A program made the position numbers and the translations under genes. Below are positions 1 through 11,805 of a stretch of 64,000 nt of DNA, in pieces; within the stretch, counting starts at the first letter, position 1; every line of letters starts with the position of its first letter. Where the stretch lies: contig JAKSZT010054324.1 in the NCBI GenBank assembly GCA_026826555.1, positions 1,584,143-1,648,142 on the forward strand, written 5' to 3'. The notes under the pieces were generated by a model. That model saw nothing but the letters and a program-made list of their open reading frames with translations, did no database searches and had not been told where the DNA came from. This DNA is from Tolypeutes matacus. Its lineage: Eukaryota > Chordata > Mammalia > Cingulata > Chlamyphoridae.

Positions 1-1641
1 AATTTAATTTTTCTGCTCTAACATTTATACAAATTCTCCTAGTATTTTCAGGCTACCTCAAATACCATCTTCTCTAAAAGATATTTTTGTTTTCCTAGTT
101 GAGGTTCTGTTTTCATTTCCTAAAACCAGTAGTACTTTATATATAAATATATTTATATGTATATATGTGTATATATATATGTATATATACACAAACATAT
201 AAAATAACAAAATTATATATATAATATCACAGATATTTATGTGTATATTTTATTCAAGTATTAGATTCTAGCTTCCTAGAAATCTGGAGTGGGAGTAATT
301 CATGTTCAATTCTCAGAAGTCCTTGTATTGAGTACACATCAAAAGGTTTATTTTGGTTAAGTGAATGAATAAATCACCAAAACTCAAGGTCTAAAATGGA
401 GATCAATTCTACTTAATAAAAAATAGTTTCAGCCTATTTTTTATACTCTACTCTTGTCTCCCTCTTTTCTTATCTTGACTAGATATTATTTTTGTCACTT
501 AGAAGCTGGACTTATTCTTGGAATTCCTCTTGCCTTGATGAAAGAACGGTTTGTGTAACTCAAACCCAGCAGCAAAACCAGCACTACTGCATTTGAGTTG
601 TATGACAAATAATTATCAGCAAAATGGATGTGAGAATACTGTAAAGGTCATGCAGTTTAACACAAAAGCATATGATAAGTCCTTCCAATGCCACAATGTT
701 TTGTTAATGAATTTAAAGTCTTAATGAGAAAAGAAAATTAAAAGAATGTGTTATCATGATAAAGTTTGGTGAATGCAATGCAGACGAGTAAGGCATCTGA
801 GCACAACTTTTTACATGATTATAGAAGTTCATACCAGAGGTTTTGATATAAGAAACTTTTTCTGATTTAAAGACTTCACTATCTACATTTATATAAAGTC
901 TATGCTGAAAAAAATAGAATCTATTAGTAAAAGTAGCACTATTAATAACTGCCCTTTTCAAACTTTTTGGATCATTAGGAAAGACTAAATGAACATTTTT
1001 TCTGAATGCAAGTAAAGTGCACATTAACTCAATAGTTCATTTCATAATTACCTCATTAAAGTAGTGTGGAAAATTTAAGTCCTTGTTTTATTCCATTATT
1101 CCTTTACATGTCCTAGAATTTTAATAGGTATAGTGAAATTTTGAATTCCACATACCTTTTGGCTGGTAATGTCTGTCATTTGAGTGTTTCGGATCCCAAT
1201 TACACTCTGGAATTTTCATAGTATGGCACACTGCATATTCTGTCATTAATTCTGTGCTATAAAAGTACAACCTACTATGCTTTTATCTGTGAAGAGAGCA
1301 CAAGAGCACACAAAGCTGTAGCCAATCCATATTTAACCTCACCTCAGCAAAGCTCAACTCCTTTGCAGCTGAACAAAGGAAAGCAACAGTCAAGGTTGAG
1401 ATGTTAAAATCAGCATCCCAAGTTTGAGAATCCACATGAGAAAACCTGTAAAGTGAAATCAACCAAACAAAACATAACAACGAGAAATAAGCTGCTTAAG
1501 AAAAAAAAGTGGGATTTGTGGACAGACTACTCTAGGAAACATGGTAGCAAATGCAAACTAATAGGCACTGTTGTCCTAAAAGGACTTGACTAAAAAAGTA
1601 GAGAAGGAGAAAATGTCATTTAATCCGACCAAAAATAAAGC

Positions 1642-1645
<4 letters not shown>
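1..1645. other. Unassigned AT-rich intergenic DNA
   Basis: No gene or confidently named repeat is seen. Positions about 130-235 hold a TA/TATA-rich low-complexity tract. Short open frames (for example 713-1024 and 1283-1480 on the minus strand) have no recognisable motif or codon structure and look like chance frames in AT-rich DNA. Confidence 0.6.
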
Positions 1646-1688
<43 letters not shown>

Positions 1689-1700
1689 AAGAGAGAGAGA
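1646..1700. repeat. Compound (TG)n-(AG)n microsatellite
   Basis: A run of TG dinucleotides (about 1646-1673) passes directly into an AG/GA run (about 1672-1700) with one AAA interruption. A similar compound TG-AG tract occurs at 57289-57351. Confidence 0.95.
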
Positions 1701-3079
1701 AATAAGAGCACAAGTTTATAACTAATAAAAATAAATAGGCTTGTTTTCCTATCTTGAAATTTTGGTTTCATATTCATGCATACTGACCAATGGTGAACAA
1801 TATATATAATTAATTTAGTAAACAAGAATATGCCAAAATTTATTTAGCATATATTATGTACCTGATGCCGACATGTTACTAATTAGATATAAAGAAGTTT
1901 AATATACAGGTGCTACCCTTTAGTAATGCAAAATGACAGACATTTTAACAGATAATTATAACACTCTGCTAATCATATTTAAAATTCTCTCTTTTAAATT
2001 TGTCCCGGATCTACATGCTTGTCTCTGTGTAAACTTCTTTTGATTAACACACTGATGTTATGCTTTGGGTTTTTTAGTATAGTATCTACAAGAAAGAATT
2101 ATTTTAGAAATCATTAGGATATTTTCTTCCAAAGTATTTGTTTCCAAACTATTGTTGATAATATCCAATTATTGTCCTTATAAACAATAGCACTTGAGAA
2201 ATGTATTTTACAATCAAGTATGAAGAAATATTTTTTCAATGACTATATTCACCTTTTTTCCTTTTTCTGAGAGGAAACTCTGAACTCAATCAAAGATTTA
2301 TCAAAATTAAAATTATGGTGGACTTATGGTTTGACCTACTTCTGTCCTTATCTCCATATCATTGATTTTCAACTTTTCTTTATGATCTCTTCCATCACAA
2401 CTCTTAAGATTCACCTTTATTATTTTGTGAAACAAGATATACTATTATTTGCAAAATAAGAAAATAACTGAAATATCATGTTGTGCTGTAATTGAGGTGC
2501 AAAAAGGGTGCTGTGAGAGCCTGGGGACATTGAGCCTCTCTCTTTCTTCCCTAAAGAGTCTGGGAATCCTGTAATGTATTTAGGTAAGTGGGTAATTGGA
2601 CAAATTTTCAACAAGGTAAAGATAGAAATGGGGCAACAATGCTCAGAAACAAATGTTATAAATGTTAACAAAATTGTGTAAAGCTAATAGCCTGCCTTCA
2701 GATAAAAGGCAAAAGATGATTGTAAAAATTAATGTACATGATATGGAACAGATGCAAAAATGAAATGATGAATTATGAAAAGCACCAAATATACTTCATT
2801 TATTTTACCAAGTCAAAATTATATTTAATTTATAAAAAATGGTTATTTGTAAGAATGTTATAATCCCATTAATAATAATGAAATTGTAAGAGTTTATTAT
2901 TTAACCTCATCCAAAAGAAATCTTCCATCTATGTCTGTGCACTGGATTATGCCATTACTGAATCCCTTTCACCTAAGGCAATCCAACTTTATGGTAGTTA
3001 TTAGCTAATTAAAACTTTTAGTGACATATGCAGCTATAGTTGTCATTCCTAATCGACAAATTAGGACCTTAATGCCATT
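1701..3079. other. Unassigned intergenic DNA
   Basis: AT-rich, no coding signal and no repeat I can name. It may hold very old repeats that are beyond recognition by eye. Confidence 0.5.
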
Positions 3080-3729
3080 ATGGTTGCGTTAGTCAGTCAA
3101 AGGGGTGCTGATGCAAAATACCAACAATCATTTGGTTTTTATAAAGGGTATTTATTTGGGGTAGAAGCTTACAGTTACCAGGCCTTAAAGCATAAGTTTC
3201 TTCCTTCACCAAAGTCTGTTGCCTTGTGTTGGAGCAAGACAGCTACTTGCGTTTGCCAGGGTTCAGGCTTCTTGGGTTGCTCTCTTCCCAGGGCTCCGTT
3301 TCTCTCTGGACTCACCTCCTCTGTTTCCTCCACAAAGTCAGCTGTAGACTACGAGGCTCTCAGGCTTTGCCGCCTCTCTCTACAAGGCCAGCTGTAGACT
3401 ATCAGGCAGACAGCTCATCTCTATCCTGGGGCCTTCTCTCCTTCCTCACGTCCAAGCTCCTCTGTGTGCTTATTCCCCCAGGCTCCAGCATTAAAACTCT
3501 GCATCAGAACTTCAACTCAAAACTACTACAACTCTGTTCTTTGCCATGCCTTTTATCTTTGATTCCCCAACCACCAAGGAGTGGGGCTCAACGCCCTACT
3601 GACATGGCCCAATCAAAGCCCCTATCATAACTTAATCATGCCCAGATGAACAGACCAGTTTACAAGCATAATCTAATATCCCTTTTTGGAATTCTTAAGT
3701 ACATCAAACTGCCAAACTGCTACAATGGT
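3080..3729 (-). mobile_element. Solo LTR, MaLR/ERVL-like, with 5-bp target duplication
   Basis: The LTR occupies 3085-3724 and is flanked by a perfect 5-bp duplication ATGGT at 3080-3084 and 3725-3729. On the plus strand it begins TGCGTTAGTC and ends CTGCTACA. Read on the minus strand it therefore starts TGTAGCAG and ends CTAACGCA, so the terminal TG...CA is intact. It is about 640 bp and clearly the same family as the LTR at 58488-58962, but longer, partly because of a local duplication around 3335-3410 in which 'AGCTGTAGACTA' appears twice. MaLR and ERVL LTRs make 5-bp duplications, consistent with this one. No internal region remains, so it is a recombined solo LTR. The open frames across it are incidental. 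Confidence 0.85.
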
Positions 3730-3775
3730 AAAAATCATTTCTGTCTTAGATCAGTATCCAGCCAAATTCCATTTA

Positions 3776-5255
3776 CAGTCAAACCTTTGTACTCGACTAC
3801 TTTAAAACTCTTCAAATTTGGTACTCAGCGCATTTTGATGCAAAAAATTTGTCCTGGTACTCGTTATTTGTGTGGTATTTTAAGCACAAGCTAGAACTTG
3901 TCAGTGTCGTTGCCTCGTGACTCGTTACCCTTTCCAGCTGAAACAAAGGGCAGCTCTTGCCCTGTGCACATCCCATTGCTGTCTTCTCTTAACTTCTGTG
4001 GTCATTTTGTGTATTTTTGCATTTTTTTTCTCATCAGGAGTCCTAAGGAAATGAGCAGTGATAGCGCTGAGCAGAAAAGAAAATTACTTAGCACCACCAT
4101 TGAGTAAAAAAAAGAAATCATAGGTAAATATGAGAGCAGTATTGGCATTACTGATCTTGCTAAGGAATACGGTATGCCTAGGAGAACCGTCTCCACCATC
4201 ATTAAGAATAAAGAAGCAATAAAAAAGGCTGATGTTTCAAAAGGGGTTAAAGCAGTAACAAAGCAGCATTCTCAAACACTCAAGGAAGTTGAAAAGCTGT
4301 TATTAATTTGGGTAAACAAGATGTTAATGGGCGACAGTGTATCAGAAGCCGTGATATGTGAAAAAGTGAAAGTGTTGTATGCCGATCTTTTGAAAAACAA
4401 ACCGGAACCAAGTGATGAGAATGTTGAAGTTTATGAGGCCAGCCACAGCTGGTTTGATCATTTTAAAAAGAGGACTGGCATCCACAGTGTCGTGAGGCAT
4501 GGAGACGCAGTGAGTGCTAATAAAAAGGCTGCTGATGAATTCGTCAGTGAATTTCAGGACTACATAGAGGCTGAGAGTTTTATTCCCCACCAGGTTTTTA
4601 ACTGTGATGAGAATGGAGATTTTTGGACAAAAATGCCGAGTAGAACCTACATCATAAAAGAGGAGAAGGCATTACCAGGCCACAAACTAATAAAGGACAG
4701 TCTCACTCTGTTGTGTGGGAATGCTAGTGGGGACCTAAAACTCAAGCCTCTACTAGTCCATCATAGTGAAAACCATGAATTTTCAAGAAGAATAATGTCA
4801 TAAAAAGCAAACTCCATGTGATGTGGAGGGCAAACAGCAAAGCTTGGGGTCATGAGGCATTTTTTCACCAAGTGGATGAATAAAGTGATTGGTCCCTCAG
4901 TGTAAAAATATTTGCTGGAAAAAGATTTGCCTCTGGAGACTCTCCTACCTTTGGACAATGCGCCTCCTCACCCTCCAGGCTTGGAGGATGACTTACTAGA
5001 GGAGTTCAGCTTCATCACTGTAAGGTTCCTGCCCTCCAACACTACTCCTCTCAGCCAGCCCATGAACCAGCAGGTCATTTCAAACTTCAAAAAGTTGTAC
5101 AACAAGGTGCTTTTTCCAGAGGTGTTTTGAGAAAACCTCTGACACCCAGTTGGCCCTCACAGAATTCTGGAATGAGCATTTCAATATACTGCACTGCCTT
5201 GAACTTACTGATTAAACTTTAGGACAAAGTCTCTTATGGGACAATGAAATCAGCT
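3776..5255 (+). mobile_element. Tigger/pogo-type DNA transposon, 3' end missing
   Basis: The 5' terminus is CAGTCAAACC at 3776, preceded by TA at 3774-3775, the target dinucleotide of the Tc1-mariner/pogo superfamily. About 270 bp of non-coding terminal sequence leads to a transposase reading frame (see the pseudogene entry). The right terminal inverted repeat is not seen: recognisable sequence ends near 5255, where a SINE and then an L1 fragment follow. The element is therefore truncated and cannot move. Family membership comes from the encoded transposase motifs and from the TA/CAG terminus. I do not assign a Tigger subfamily. Confidence 0.85.
4051..5215 (+). pseudogene. Broken Tigger/pogo transposase (CENP-B-like HTH + DDE)
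   Basis: The ATG at 4051 opens an 18-codon frame that stops at TAA 4105-4107. The same frame continues through 4174 to a stop at 4801-4803. The N-terminal part resembles the psq/CENP-B helix-turn-helix pair (residues around 'YGMPRRTVSTIIKNKE' and 'SWFDHFKKRTGIHS'). The DDE domain begins with 'FNCDENG', its first acidic residue encoded at 4606-4608. After 4803 homology continues in a shifted frame ('MWRANSKAW') and returns to the original frame near 4912, with 'LPLDNAPPHPP' (second Asp at 4954-4956). 'SQPMNQQVI' follows, in which the usual third Asp is Asn (codon 5065-5067). Another shift near 5125 leads to 'LTEFWNEHFNILHC', stopping at 5213. One nonsense codon, at least two frame changes and loss of the third catalytic residue make it non-functional. 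Confidence 0.85.
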
Positions 5256-5352
5256 ACTGGTGTAGCTCAGTGGTTGGGCGCCAGCTTCTCACATACAAGG
5301 TCCTGGGTTCAATCAATCCCTGGCCCTGGTAACTGAAAAAAAAAAAGGTCTA
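5256..5352 (+). mobile_element. tRNA-derived SINE (DAS-like)
   Basis: A tRNA-like head carries a pol III A box ('TAGCTCAGTGG', about 5265) and a B-box-like 'GGGTTCAATC' (about 5307), the latter with a small internal duplication. It ends in an A tract at 5336-5347. It sits where the Tigger copy ends and an L1 fragment begins. The closest match in the window is the copy at 48178-48275. It is not a tRNA gene: the acceptor/anticodon cloverleaf is not maintained and the A tail is retroposon-like. Confidence 0.75.
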
Positions 5353-5353
5353 G

Positions 5354-6315
5354 TAACAAAAATACTAGCAAATCAAGTCTAGAAACATATAAAAAGGATT
5401 ACATACCATGATCAGTGGGATTTATCCCAGGAATGCAAGATTGGTTTAACATCCAAAAATAAATAAATGTAACATATCAGCAGGATAAAGGACAAAAACC
5501 ACATGATAAAACCAATAGGTGTAGAAAACTAGGATCAGAAGTAAACTTCCTCAACTTTTGAAAGGAATCTATGGAAAACCCTTATCTAAACATCATACCT
5601 GAATGCATTTCACCTAAGATCAGGAACAAGAAAAGGATATCTGTCATCTGTTACTTTTACTCAACATTGTACTGGAGGTTCTAGTCAGAACAACCAGCAA
5701 GAAAAATTAAATTAGAAAGAAGCAAAATTCTTTCTTTTAGTAGAGGACATTGTCCTGTATATAGAAAATCCTAAGCAATATACACAAAGAACCATTAGAA
5801 CTAATAAATGAGTTCAGCAAGGTTTCAGGATACAAAATCAATAGACTATATATAATAATAATTTGAATATGTAAAAGATACTTAAAACTCAACAGGAAAA
5901 AAAAAAACAATAAAGAATCCAATTCCATCAGATAGTATATGCCAATGGAAAACAGGCACATGAAAAGATGTTCAACATCATTAACAACTACGGATATGCA
6001 AATCAAAACCACTTCACACCTACTTGAATGGCTACAATAAAAAAGATATGATAAATTTGAAGGAGGATGTGAAGAAATTGGAATGTTCATATACTGCTGG
6101 GAGTGTAAAATGGTACAGCCACTTTGGAAAATAGCCTGGCAGTTCTTCAAAATGTTAATCATAAAGTTTCTGTATAATCTAGCAACTCCACTCTAGGCAT
6201 ATATCCAAGATAAATGAAAGTATATGTCCTCATAGAAATTTGTACATAAATGTTCATAGCAGCATCATTCATAATCGCCACAAAGTGGAAACCACACCAA
6301 GGGATGATAGCGTGG
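5354..6315 (+). mobile_element. L1 fragment (ORF2 RT region joined to 3' ORF2)
   Basis: Sequence from about 5390 matches the L1 ORF2 reverse-transcriptase region ('GGGATTTATCCCAGGAATGC', followed by sequence for a degenerate RT core). From about 5940 it jumps to the C-terminal ORF2 region ('CATGAAAAGATGTTCAACAT' and 'CATATACTGCTGGGAGTGTA'). It is heavily mutated, with an internal deletion and no open frame. The 5' end abuts the SINE at 5352. Confidence 0.8.
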
Positions 6316-6894
6316 TTATGAGTAATTTGTCAGGGAAAACGGTTAGCACCATCCTCCCTGTGCATTTATTAATTTGAAAATCTGTCAATTTCTGGCATAT
6401 GAGTACTTGCAGATTTGATCTTAAAATGTCTTTAGCAATGAGTAATCTGTTTGAAAATTTAATGTATTTGATAATGAATAAAAGTACAGATCTAGCATGT
6501 ACCTATTTTATATTTTGAAAACTCTCTCTAACAGGTAGCCTTCCTGACTTTCAGTTGTCTATATACTGTCTGCTTAGAATGTAGTATAGTATATTCAGTC
6601 TACCATGACTTTTATTTTGTTGAATAATTCACCTGTTTTTCCTCCATTTTAGACACTCCTATTAAATTACACATTGAACAAGAGTATGTGACTCAAAATG
6701 TATTTTTTCCATTTATTTATTTTGGGGACTGTGCTTCTATAGGAAACCTTTTGTTTCCAGTACCAATAGAATCTTTACTTAAGGTCAAGGCATTCTGGGC
6801 AAGGGTCCAGGATTATTGTTGACTTCTCAGTGATCCAATATGCAATAAGAAACTTCAAAAAGAAGATAAAATATGCAACACAATGTTTAAGTAC
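6316..6894. other. Unassigned intergenic DNA
   Basis: No gene or named repeat seen between the L1 fragment and the following MIR. Confidence 0.5.
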
Positions 6895-7110
6895 AAAGAA
6901 TTTAGAGTTGGAATTCTCAAATTCTGATTCTACTACTCACTAATTGTGACACTTTGTCATTAGTATTTTAAAATTCAGTTACTTTATCTGTTAAATGAGG
7001 AAAATAATCATACTGAATGTGTAAGCATATAGTGAGAGTTAAATAAAATAATACTTAGAAGGTACTGAGGACAGTGTTTGGTACATAAGTCCTCAATTAA
7101 GAGTAGCTTT
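6895..7110 (+). mobile_element. MIR SINE
   Basis: Diverged but collinear with the MIR consensus: central 'CTACTCACTAATTGTGACAC', then 'TTATCTGTTAAATGAGGAAA', and a 3' end resembling 'GTACATAAGTCCTCAATTAA'. It is an ancient tRNA-derived, core-containing SINE. Confidence 0.8.
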
Positions 7111-7624
7111 TATCGTCATCATCATTATTATGATCACAGTTTTCATTATTACTCTCAGTAGTACCATTCATCTAGGAAAAAAGTCTAGAATCTGACAATT
7201 TTAAGGCACCTCCAAGATGACTGGTAAGTACGGAGCAATTAACTCCTTAAGAGGAAGCAATTAAATCTTTAAGTGAGAGACCTGTTTTTGTTTCCTAACC
7301 TGTGGACAGAGAAATGCTGAACATGATATGGATAGTTTCAAACATATCTATAGTATTCTAAATGTTTTAATCATAATTTCTTCTTGTAAACTCTTACCAC
7401 TTCCATTTTCTCTTTATGATGCTCTCCTTCCAGAAACTCTGCATAAGAAATAAAAGGGTGGCAAGTTTGGTGGTTCTTCTTGTAATAAAGGATGCATCCT
7501 ACAGGGTCCTTGACAGCACATAAATAAATGAATAAATAAATATATATTCCTGCATAGAAGCCTCTTTCTCTCCCTGCCAACAAAACGAAGTACAAATTTC
7601 CTTGATAGGAAGAACAGATTAGAT
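7111..7624. other. Unassigned intergenic DNA
   Basis: No gene or named repeat seen. It contains a short ATAA-rich stretch near 7520-7545. Confidence 0.45.
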
Positions 7625-7841
7625 AAAAGCCAATATCTGGAACTACACAGACCTGGGTTCCAATCCTGGCACTGCCATTGACTGTTTAGGCAAACTGACC
7701 AACCTGAACCTCACTTTCTTAATCTATAATAATGAAAATAATGATTGTCCCTTACCTCAAGGGGCCATTGGAAAAACTAAATGAGATGAATTACCTAAAG
7801 TTCTGAGAAAAGTCCTGGAAAAAGAGTGCTCAGTGATGCTG
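7625..7841 (+). mobile_element. MIR SINE
   Basis: A 'GACCTGGGTTCCAATCCTGG' B-box segment near 7651 is followed by the MIR core ('CACTGCCATTGACTG') and 'CTAAATGAGATGAATTACC'. It ends where the inverted L1 insertion starts. Confidence 0.85.
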
Positions 7842-9361
7842 GCTATTTTTTTAACAAATCAATTTTATTGATACATATTAATAAAGGATAAATCCATCCA
7901 AAGTGTACGAACAATGGTGTTTGGTATAATCACATATCTGTGCATTCATTACTTCAATCATTCTTAGAGCACTTTCATTATTCCAATAATAACAGTAATA
8001 AACAACAAACAAACAAAACTCATCACCTCTCAATCTCTCTGTGCTTTCCCTGCCATACATAGCTGCTATTCTTTTCCTTCTTTCTCATATATTTTTATTC
8101 ATATTTTGTAAAATCAGTCTTATATATGCAATACCACTCATATTCGTGTTATACGTGAGGATTCACTATCTTATATAGTCCCATGTTATAGGTTTTAGCT
8201 CTCCTTTTAGTAATATACATGACCTTAGACTTTCCCATTCAACCACTGTCATACCCATATAATAGTTCTGCTAGTGACAATCACCATGATATGCTTTCAC
8301 CATTTCTATTCACTTCCAAAGATTGACAAACAACCTTTTTACCAATTCTGCACAGATTAACCTTCAGTTTTCCACTCTCTACTCTCCTATTTCTGGTGAC
8401 CTATATTCTAATTATTAACTCTATGAGTTTCAACAATATGTTTAGTTCATAAGCACAAAAACTCCTTGAGGAAAATATAGGAAAACATCTTCAAGATCTT
8501 GTGGCAGGGGTTGTATCTTAAACCTTACACCCAAAGCATGAGCAACAGAAGAAAAAATAGATAAATGGGACATCCTCAATATTAAACACTTTTGCACCTC
8601 AAAGGACTTTGTCAAAAGGTTGGAAAGGTAGCTGACTCAATGGGAAAAAATATTTGGAATCACATATCCAATAAAGGTTTAATATTGATGATATACAAAG
8701 AGATCATACAATTCAACAATGAAAAGACAAACTACCTGGTTAAAAAAAGGACACAATACTTGAAAAGGCAATTATCCAAAGAAGAAATAAAAAGGGTGAA
8801 GAAACACGTGAAAAATGTTCAACATCACTAGCGATTAGAGAAATGCAAATCAAAACTACAATGAGATATTATTTCACACCTATTAGACTGGCCGCTATTA
8901 AAAAGTCAGAAAACTGTAAATGTTGGAGAGGATGTGGAGAGACAGGGATGCTTATTCACTTGTCAGCATGTATGTAGAATCATACAGCCACTGTGGAGGA
9001 TTTTTTGGCAGTTCCTAAGGTAGTTGAATATAGACTTGTCATGCTACCCAGCAATATCATTACTATACATATACCTAGAAAATCTGAGAGCACAGACATG
9101 AATAGACATCTCACACTGATATTCATAGCAGCATTATTCACAATTGCCAAATGTTGGAAACAGCCCATGTGTCCATCAACTGATGAATGGATAAACAAAT
9201 TGTGGAGTATACACACAATGGAATATTATGCAGCAGTAAGAAATGAAGTTGTGAAGCATATGACAACATGGATGAACATGGAGGACATTACGTTGAGTGA
9301 AGCAAGCCAGACACAAAAGGACAAATATTGTATGACTGTGATATTATGACAGCTATTTTTT
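7842..9361 (-). mobile_element. L1 insertion with inverted 5' part (twin priming)
   Basis: Both outer ends carry the same short direct repeat, 'GCTATTTTTT' at 7842-7851 and 9352-9361. From 7852 to about 8452 the sequence is antisense L1 3' UTR, starting at a T-rich tail. From about 8452 to 9351 it is sense L1 ORF2 C-terminal sequence ('GTGGAGAGACAGGGATGC', 'CAATTGCCAAATGTTGGAAA', 'TGAATGGATAAACAAATTGT'). In an intact L1 this ORF2 segment lies directly upstream of that 3' UTR. The two pieces are therefore neighbouring parts of one element, with the 5' piece flipped. This is the known signature of twin-primed L1 integration. The open frames at 8592-8831 and 8993-9349 are remnants of ORF2. Confidence 0.8.
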
Positions 9362-11689
9362 AAAATCACAAATGCAGCTACAGATTCATGCATAAACTCC
9401 TTATTGGAAAACCTCTAGCTTTATAATAATAAAATTATCTTATTTGCACATTGGAGAATACTGAGCACTTGGCCTAGGTAGAGGAGAACATATATCTAAC
9501 TCAATCATCAGCATCAATGCAGGCTATAAAAAAGTGAAAATTTCAAAACATATCCTTGCTTTATGTTATCTGATCTGTGAAATAACTACTCTTTGTGGAT
9601 CTGGCTCAAATTATTTTTAGAATGTAGGTTAGGAGATACAGGTTTTGTATGGTGTTTGGGAATGGCATATAGTCTTTACACCCTGTATTTGATCAGGACA
9701 ACTACAGAAATCTCCATTCTCCTGGAGACCAGGGCTACAACTCCTCTCATATTAAAAAGGTACTCTTCTCTGTGGAAGGCAGCTGGTGGTAATGACTGAT
9801 AGCTTTCATAATAAGGCTGTTTTTTTTTCATGACAGATTCTCCTTCCTGCCTTCAAGACAGCATATTATCTGTTGGAATATATGGGTTTTTTTTTCTACC
9901 CAATGCTGAAGGCTGTCATATTTCTTCTATAAAATATAAGCCTGTAAGCTGCATAAACAAATGGCCTCTCCACCAACTACAAGTGGCAACAGGATGGAAC
10001 TTTCAGATAAGTTATCATCAAACTTTTGAAACTCTTCACCTACTCCAACTACACCCCAACTGTTTCTGATGGTGACCCTAGGCTCAATTCTGCCCAAGTG
10101 TGGAGTGGATGAGATTCTGCAGCTCTGCAAACTAACAAGTATATTCTTATAATTTTCTAATTATTGACCATGATCAGTTTCCAACACATAAATTTAGATA
10201 AACAAAATGTAGGTGTTATACTTTTTATACAACTGCTATATCAATCTTTCTGATAAGGCCATGGGCAACCCTTCAAGTGTTTCTAGATTTACTAATACTT
10301 ACTAGTCTTGATACCTCCCTACTGTCCACCAAAAACGAAGAAACTTGTAGCCTTAGTTCTAACCTTGGTCTGTCCTTTACCACTGAAAAATAATTCAGAT
10401 TTAAGGTAGGTGTTTTAGGATAAAATTTCTATTTCTGCTATTTTGTCCTACTGGTTTGTACTATCAATGCCTTATTTGTTTAAAAAAATAAAAGCTTCAT
10501 CTATTAGTTTCATAGTAAGTGGAATACAATTCCTTTAAGTACCTGGTAAACTTTGCCAATATTAGGTACAGTTTGTCCTTCTCTTATTTACTTTCTTTTC
10601 CTCTTGACATGCTAGAATTATTCTGAATACTATTCAGTATTTGAAAAAATGCACTTCTCTCTGTAAGAACTTACAAGTATAGGAGTTATTAATACTCAGA
10701 GACATGATATTCTTTTTATTTGGTTTATGTGATACTTTGGAGAGTGTTGATTCTTCATAAGGGGACAATTATATTTTTCATATCGAGAAATTGCTAAGAG
10801 TCTCAGCATCTTAAAAAGACAATGTAACCTGGAAATAAACAGGCATTTAAAGATAAAAATGCTTATTACACGGCCATGTGGCCACTGGGTACTCATTAAG
10901 TATTAGCTGATATTCAAAAAATTAAGTGGAATATAATTACTTCCACTATAAGAATATTGCAAACTACAACTTTAGACATGCTTGAAACTAAACAAAGCAA
11001 TTTAAAAAATAAAGAATAAAAGCCTTTCTCATAAAATTTAAATTAGTGCCCTGGTTGTCATGAAACACTATAGAATATCATTGTGATTGTGACAAATCAA
11101 ATATCAAACAAAAACTTTTATATGGAGGCTGGATAATCTGACAAATAGAGGAATTGTTCAAAGCATGAAAACCTTTTCTTATTGTATTCTAAGTGTTTTA
11201 ATTTTTCAAAAATAATCAATCATTAAAGTGATCGATCTATAAAGATTTTATAAAATTATAATAGTAAATTTTATTTCATTTGAACCTTAGCCCTTAGCAG
11301 TTAAAGTTACTTACTTTTGTCAGATTTTTTTCTTCCAGAGATTAATTGCTGAAATTGACTAACTATTGAGTGCCCTCATTTTTTCTTCGAAACAAACATA
11401 GAAATACCACAATATATACTAAATATATCTATATCTATATATATCTGCATTTATTATGGACCTACACACTACTGATATTTACATAAACACTCTGTAATAC
11501 AATGTGCCCATATGGAGTAATAGGAACTTTTTCACATTTGTTATTCCCAGTTTGGTATTCACTAAGAAAGGAAGGACAAGGAAATGACTTTCAGTATTAT
11601 CCCAATCCCTCTTCTTTGGGAGACACAGGCTGCAGCTCTGAGATTATTGCACTTAGTGAAGTGCAATGCTATCTTTGAGAAGAATGGGC
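9362..11689. other. Unassigned intergenic DNA
   Basis: About 2.3 kb with no repeat I can name and no convincing exon. Short frames such as 9593-9799 and 9830-10069 lack motifs. A TATA-rich patch lies near 11415-11450. Confidence 0.5.
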
Positions 11690-11805
11690 ATTCTCCCCCT
11701 ATTGGGTTCAAAGTTTTATATGTGCTTCTTAAATCAAACTTGTTAAATGTTTTCTTCCAATCTTCTATATCTTTTCTCATTTTATTGGTTTTTCAGTGGA
11801 GATAG
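11690..11805 (-). mobile_element. Possible antisense L1 fragment
   Basis: The segment resembles an antisense L1 ORF2 stretch ('CTTCTATATCTTTTCTCATT' after 'AAATCAAACTTGTTAAATG'). It is short and diverged, so the call is tentative. Confidence 0.35.

Noticed and set aside
1646..1700. Relationship between the two TG-AG compound microsatellites (1646 and 57289)
   Set aside because: Flanking sequences do not match; the second lies in a MaLR-like internal region and the first does not, so independent origin is simpler.
5256..5352. tRNA gene signal (A and B boxes) here and in the four other SINEs
   Set aside because: Pol III boxes are from the tRNA-derived head of SINEs; A-rich tails and target duplications show retroposition, and the cloverleaf is not maintained.
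8592..9349. Two plus-strand frames that look protein-like
   Set aside because: They are remnants of L1 ORF2 C-terminal sequence within the inverted part of the insertion, too short and interrupted to be functional.
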